From Crocosphaera chwakensis CCY0110 (lineage in GTDB: Bacteria; Cyanobacteriota; Cyanobacteriia; Cyanobacteriales; Microcystaceae), in assembly GCF_000169335.1 (NCBI RefSeq), contig NZ_AAXW01000009.1, forward strand, positions 1 through 64,000: a stretch of DNA of 64,000 nucleotides. The letters are read 5' to 3'. The position numbers were made by a program, and so were the translations under genes. Below, one piece after another: positions 62,821 through 64,000 of the stretch. The notes under the pieces are model-generated. The model was not told the DNA's origin and searched no databases. It saw only the letters and a program-made list of their open reading frames with translations. How positions within the stretch are numbered: the stretch's first letter is position 1; every line of letters begins with the position of its first letter.

Positions 62821-62866
62821 AAACTAAATTTTCTATTTTTTTTTATATTATTTATTATTAATTATT

Positions 62867-63751
62867 TTATGATATTTTAGACACTTGGCTCCAATATTCA
62901 ATTAGTTTTTGTCTTTCGAGATCACTATAAAAGTGAGTGGCATATTTTGAAGAATAAACTTGGGTTAAAATTGACGGTGATAATTTTATCTCTTCCATAA
63001 CTTTTTCATAAGCATTAGAATACTTTTTATTTTGATTAACATTTGATTTTTTCACAGGAATATTAGTATCACAGTTGAGAAATTTTTTTATAGCTTGGTT
63101 AAAATTATTATTCAAATTTTCTAATTTCAAAATCAATATATCAAAGTGATCATTATCAATAATTTGATATCCTTTGGTATAATCAAAGGGATACTCATAA
63201 ACATCAATTTTTAGGGATATTTTTAATTCTTGATCAAACCAGCTATTTATATAGTCAATGCCTTCATCAAAGTTAGATAATTTTTCTTCAATTATGTTAA
63301 TTAACTCTTCTCTTGTTCGTAATTTATCATTTTCTCCTAATAAGTACGGATGATGAACTGTTGGATTATGAAATAAATGGGATAGATAGGTTCTAATTGG
63401 ATCTCTTACTAAGGTTATAAATTTCCAGTTGATATGAGAAGATGCCGTTATTTTGTGTCGTAAAAATTGACTATCTCTTAAATGTCCTTGATCTGAATTA
63501 AGATTTACTTTCTCGTATCTTTTTTCTATCTTATTTATCCAACTTTCAGTTAAAAAATGAATATGATAAGTTGGGTTATCAAGACTCGAAGATTTCAAAG
63601 ATTTTTCAACTGTTGTTGAGCCAACTTTTCCCATAGTATAGATAAGAATAGGATCAATATTTTGCCAAGACTTATAATTTATTCTCAATGATTGATATCT
63701 TTGATATGAAAGTAATGTTTTTAAAGTTTTAGGTAACGTTTTTTTTAACAC
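62867..63751 (-). CDS. Sulfotransferase-fold protein of the capsular polysaccharide synthesis family
   Basis: 294 residues from GTG 63751. ILIYTMGKVGSTTVEKSL is a 5'-phosphosulfate-binding loop-like motif (GKVGSTT), and FITLVRDPIRTYLSHLFHN is the 3'-phosphate site of sulfotransferases. The combination is typical of the family labelled putative capsular polysaccharide synthesis (PF10364). With the GT4 and galE genes downstream it suggests sulfated or otherwise decorated surface polysaccharide. Activity unproven. The gene is very AT-rich. Confidence 0.83.
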   Translation of the reverse strand: MLKKTLPKTLKTLLSYQRYQSLRINYKSWQNIDPILIYTMGKVGSTTVEKSLKSSSLDNPTYHIHFLTESWINKIEKRYEKVNLNSDQGHLRDSQFLRHKITASSHINWKFITLVRDPIRTYLSHLFHNPTVHHPYLLGENDKLRTREELINIIEEKLSNFDEGIDYINSWFDQELKISLKIDVYEYPFDYTKGYQIIDNDHFDILILKLENLNNNFNQAIKKFLNCDTNIPVKKSNVNQNKKYSNAYEKVMEEIKLSPSILTQVYSSKYATHFYSDLERQKLIEYWSQVSKIS

Positions 63752-64000
63752 TTGAATTCCCCTAATATTGTTATTTTTGAAAATATATAAAAGATAAATA
63801 GAAATTTACAACTATTTAACAGTTAATTTTGTCATAGATTATTTCCCTATAGGATTGTTATCATTTTAGCATTTGAAACCAATTCATTTTCTAAAATCAG
63901 ACTTATATATTTTTCTGGTTCATTGTGACAATTATTTTTAGGTCAGGTTTAGTATTTGTTATGAGTTTTTTTAACATCAACTTCCCATGCTTAAGTTTTG
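63752..64000. other. AT-rich region at the window end
   Basis: About 250 bases with no gene seen. Confidence 0.5.

Overview
This window is chromosomal DNA from a unicellular cyanobacterium with an AT-rich genome. The evidence is Psb28, the ssl1498/Psb34-type light-harvesting-like protein, plant-type ferredoxins, a BvdR-type biliverdin reductase, the myxol-glycoside genes cruF and cruG, an SLH/OprB porin, and more than 30 copies of the HIP1 octamer GCGATCGC scattered over both strands. The style fits the Crocosphaera/Cyanothece group, but that placement is inference. No rRNA, tRNA or CRISPR array was seen.

Layout. 0-8.5 kb: a membrane pentapeptide-repeat protein cut by the window edge, pyrG, moaB, psb28, a DinG-like protein with worn-out ATPase motifs, a Psb34-type gene, a menE-type ligase and two tandem ferredoxins. 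9-19 kb: bvdR, an MBL-fold hydrolase, a lone HlyD-type adaptor, doxX, a DHH-CBS-nucleotidyltransferase fusion, an NlpC/P60 peptidase, a GNAT enzyme, a degenerate histidine kinase coupled to tsaC. 19-26 kb: an exported TPR protein, a broken hicA, a stand-alone HsdR-N-like nuclease, two Uma2 genes, pgi and a membrane protein.

27-33.3 kb is an accessory strip after pilin pilA. It holds two apparently intact toxin-antitoxin pairs (RelE-like, VapBC-like) and a series of broken toxins: a DUF3368 PIN-like gene split by an IS1380-family element, a mazF with a stop at codon 2, and a hepT remnant with an internal stop. The partner antitoxins of the first two are still open. Removing the IS and one copy of its CTAA target duplication restores a continuous 160-codon reading frame for the DUF3368 gene.

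33.6-50 kb is mostly housekeeping: glmM, moaE, rpsB-tsf, a coiled-coil unknown, a phosphatase, a porin, a second pilin facing a GT39-like glycosyltransferase, a DUF1400 hydrolase overlapping cobM, cysQ, sodB, a SLOG protein overlapping a Uma2 gene, and a brnTA pair. 50-64 kb: cobN, a GAF hybrid kinase, nanE, an RDD membrane protein, cruF-cruG, then galE, a GT4 glycosyltransferase and a capsule-type sulfotransferase-fold protein that look like one surface-polysaccharide run on the minus strand.

Genes with a common purpose: moaB and moaE (molybdopterin), cobM and cobN (cobalamin), glmM/nanE/galE with the glycosyltransferases (amino sugars and polysaccharide), cruF/cruG (carotenoid glycoside), psb28 and the Psb34-type gene (photosystem II assembly). 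I found no clearly undescribed multi-gene system. The best-supported unusual feature is the cluster of toxin genes broken by independent lesions.
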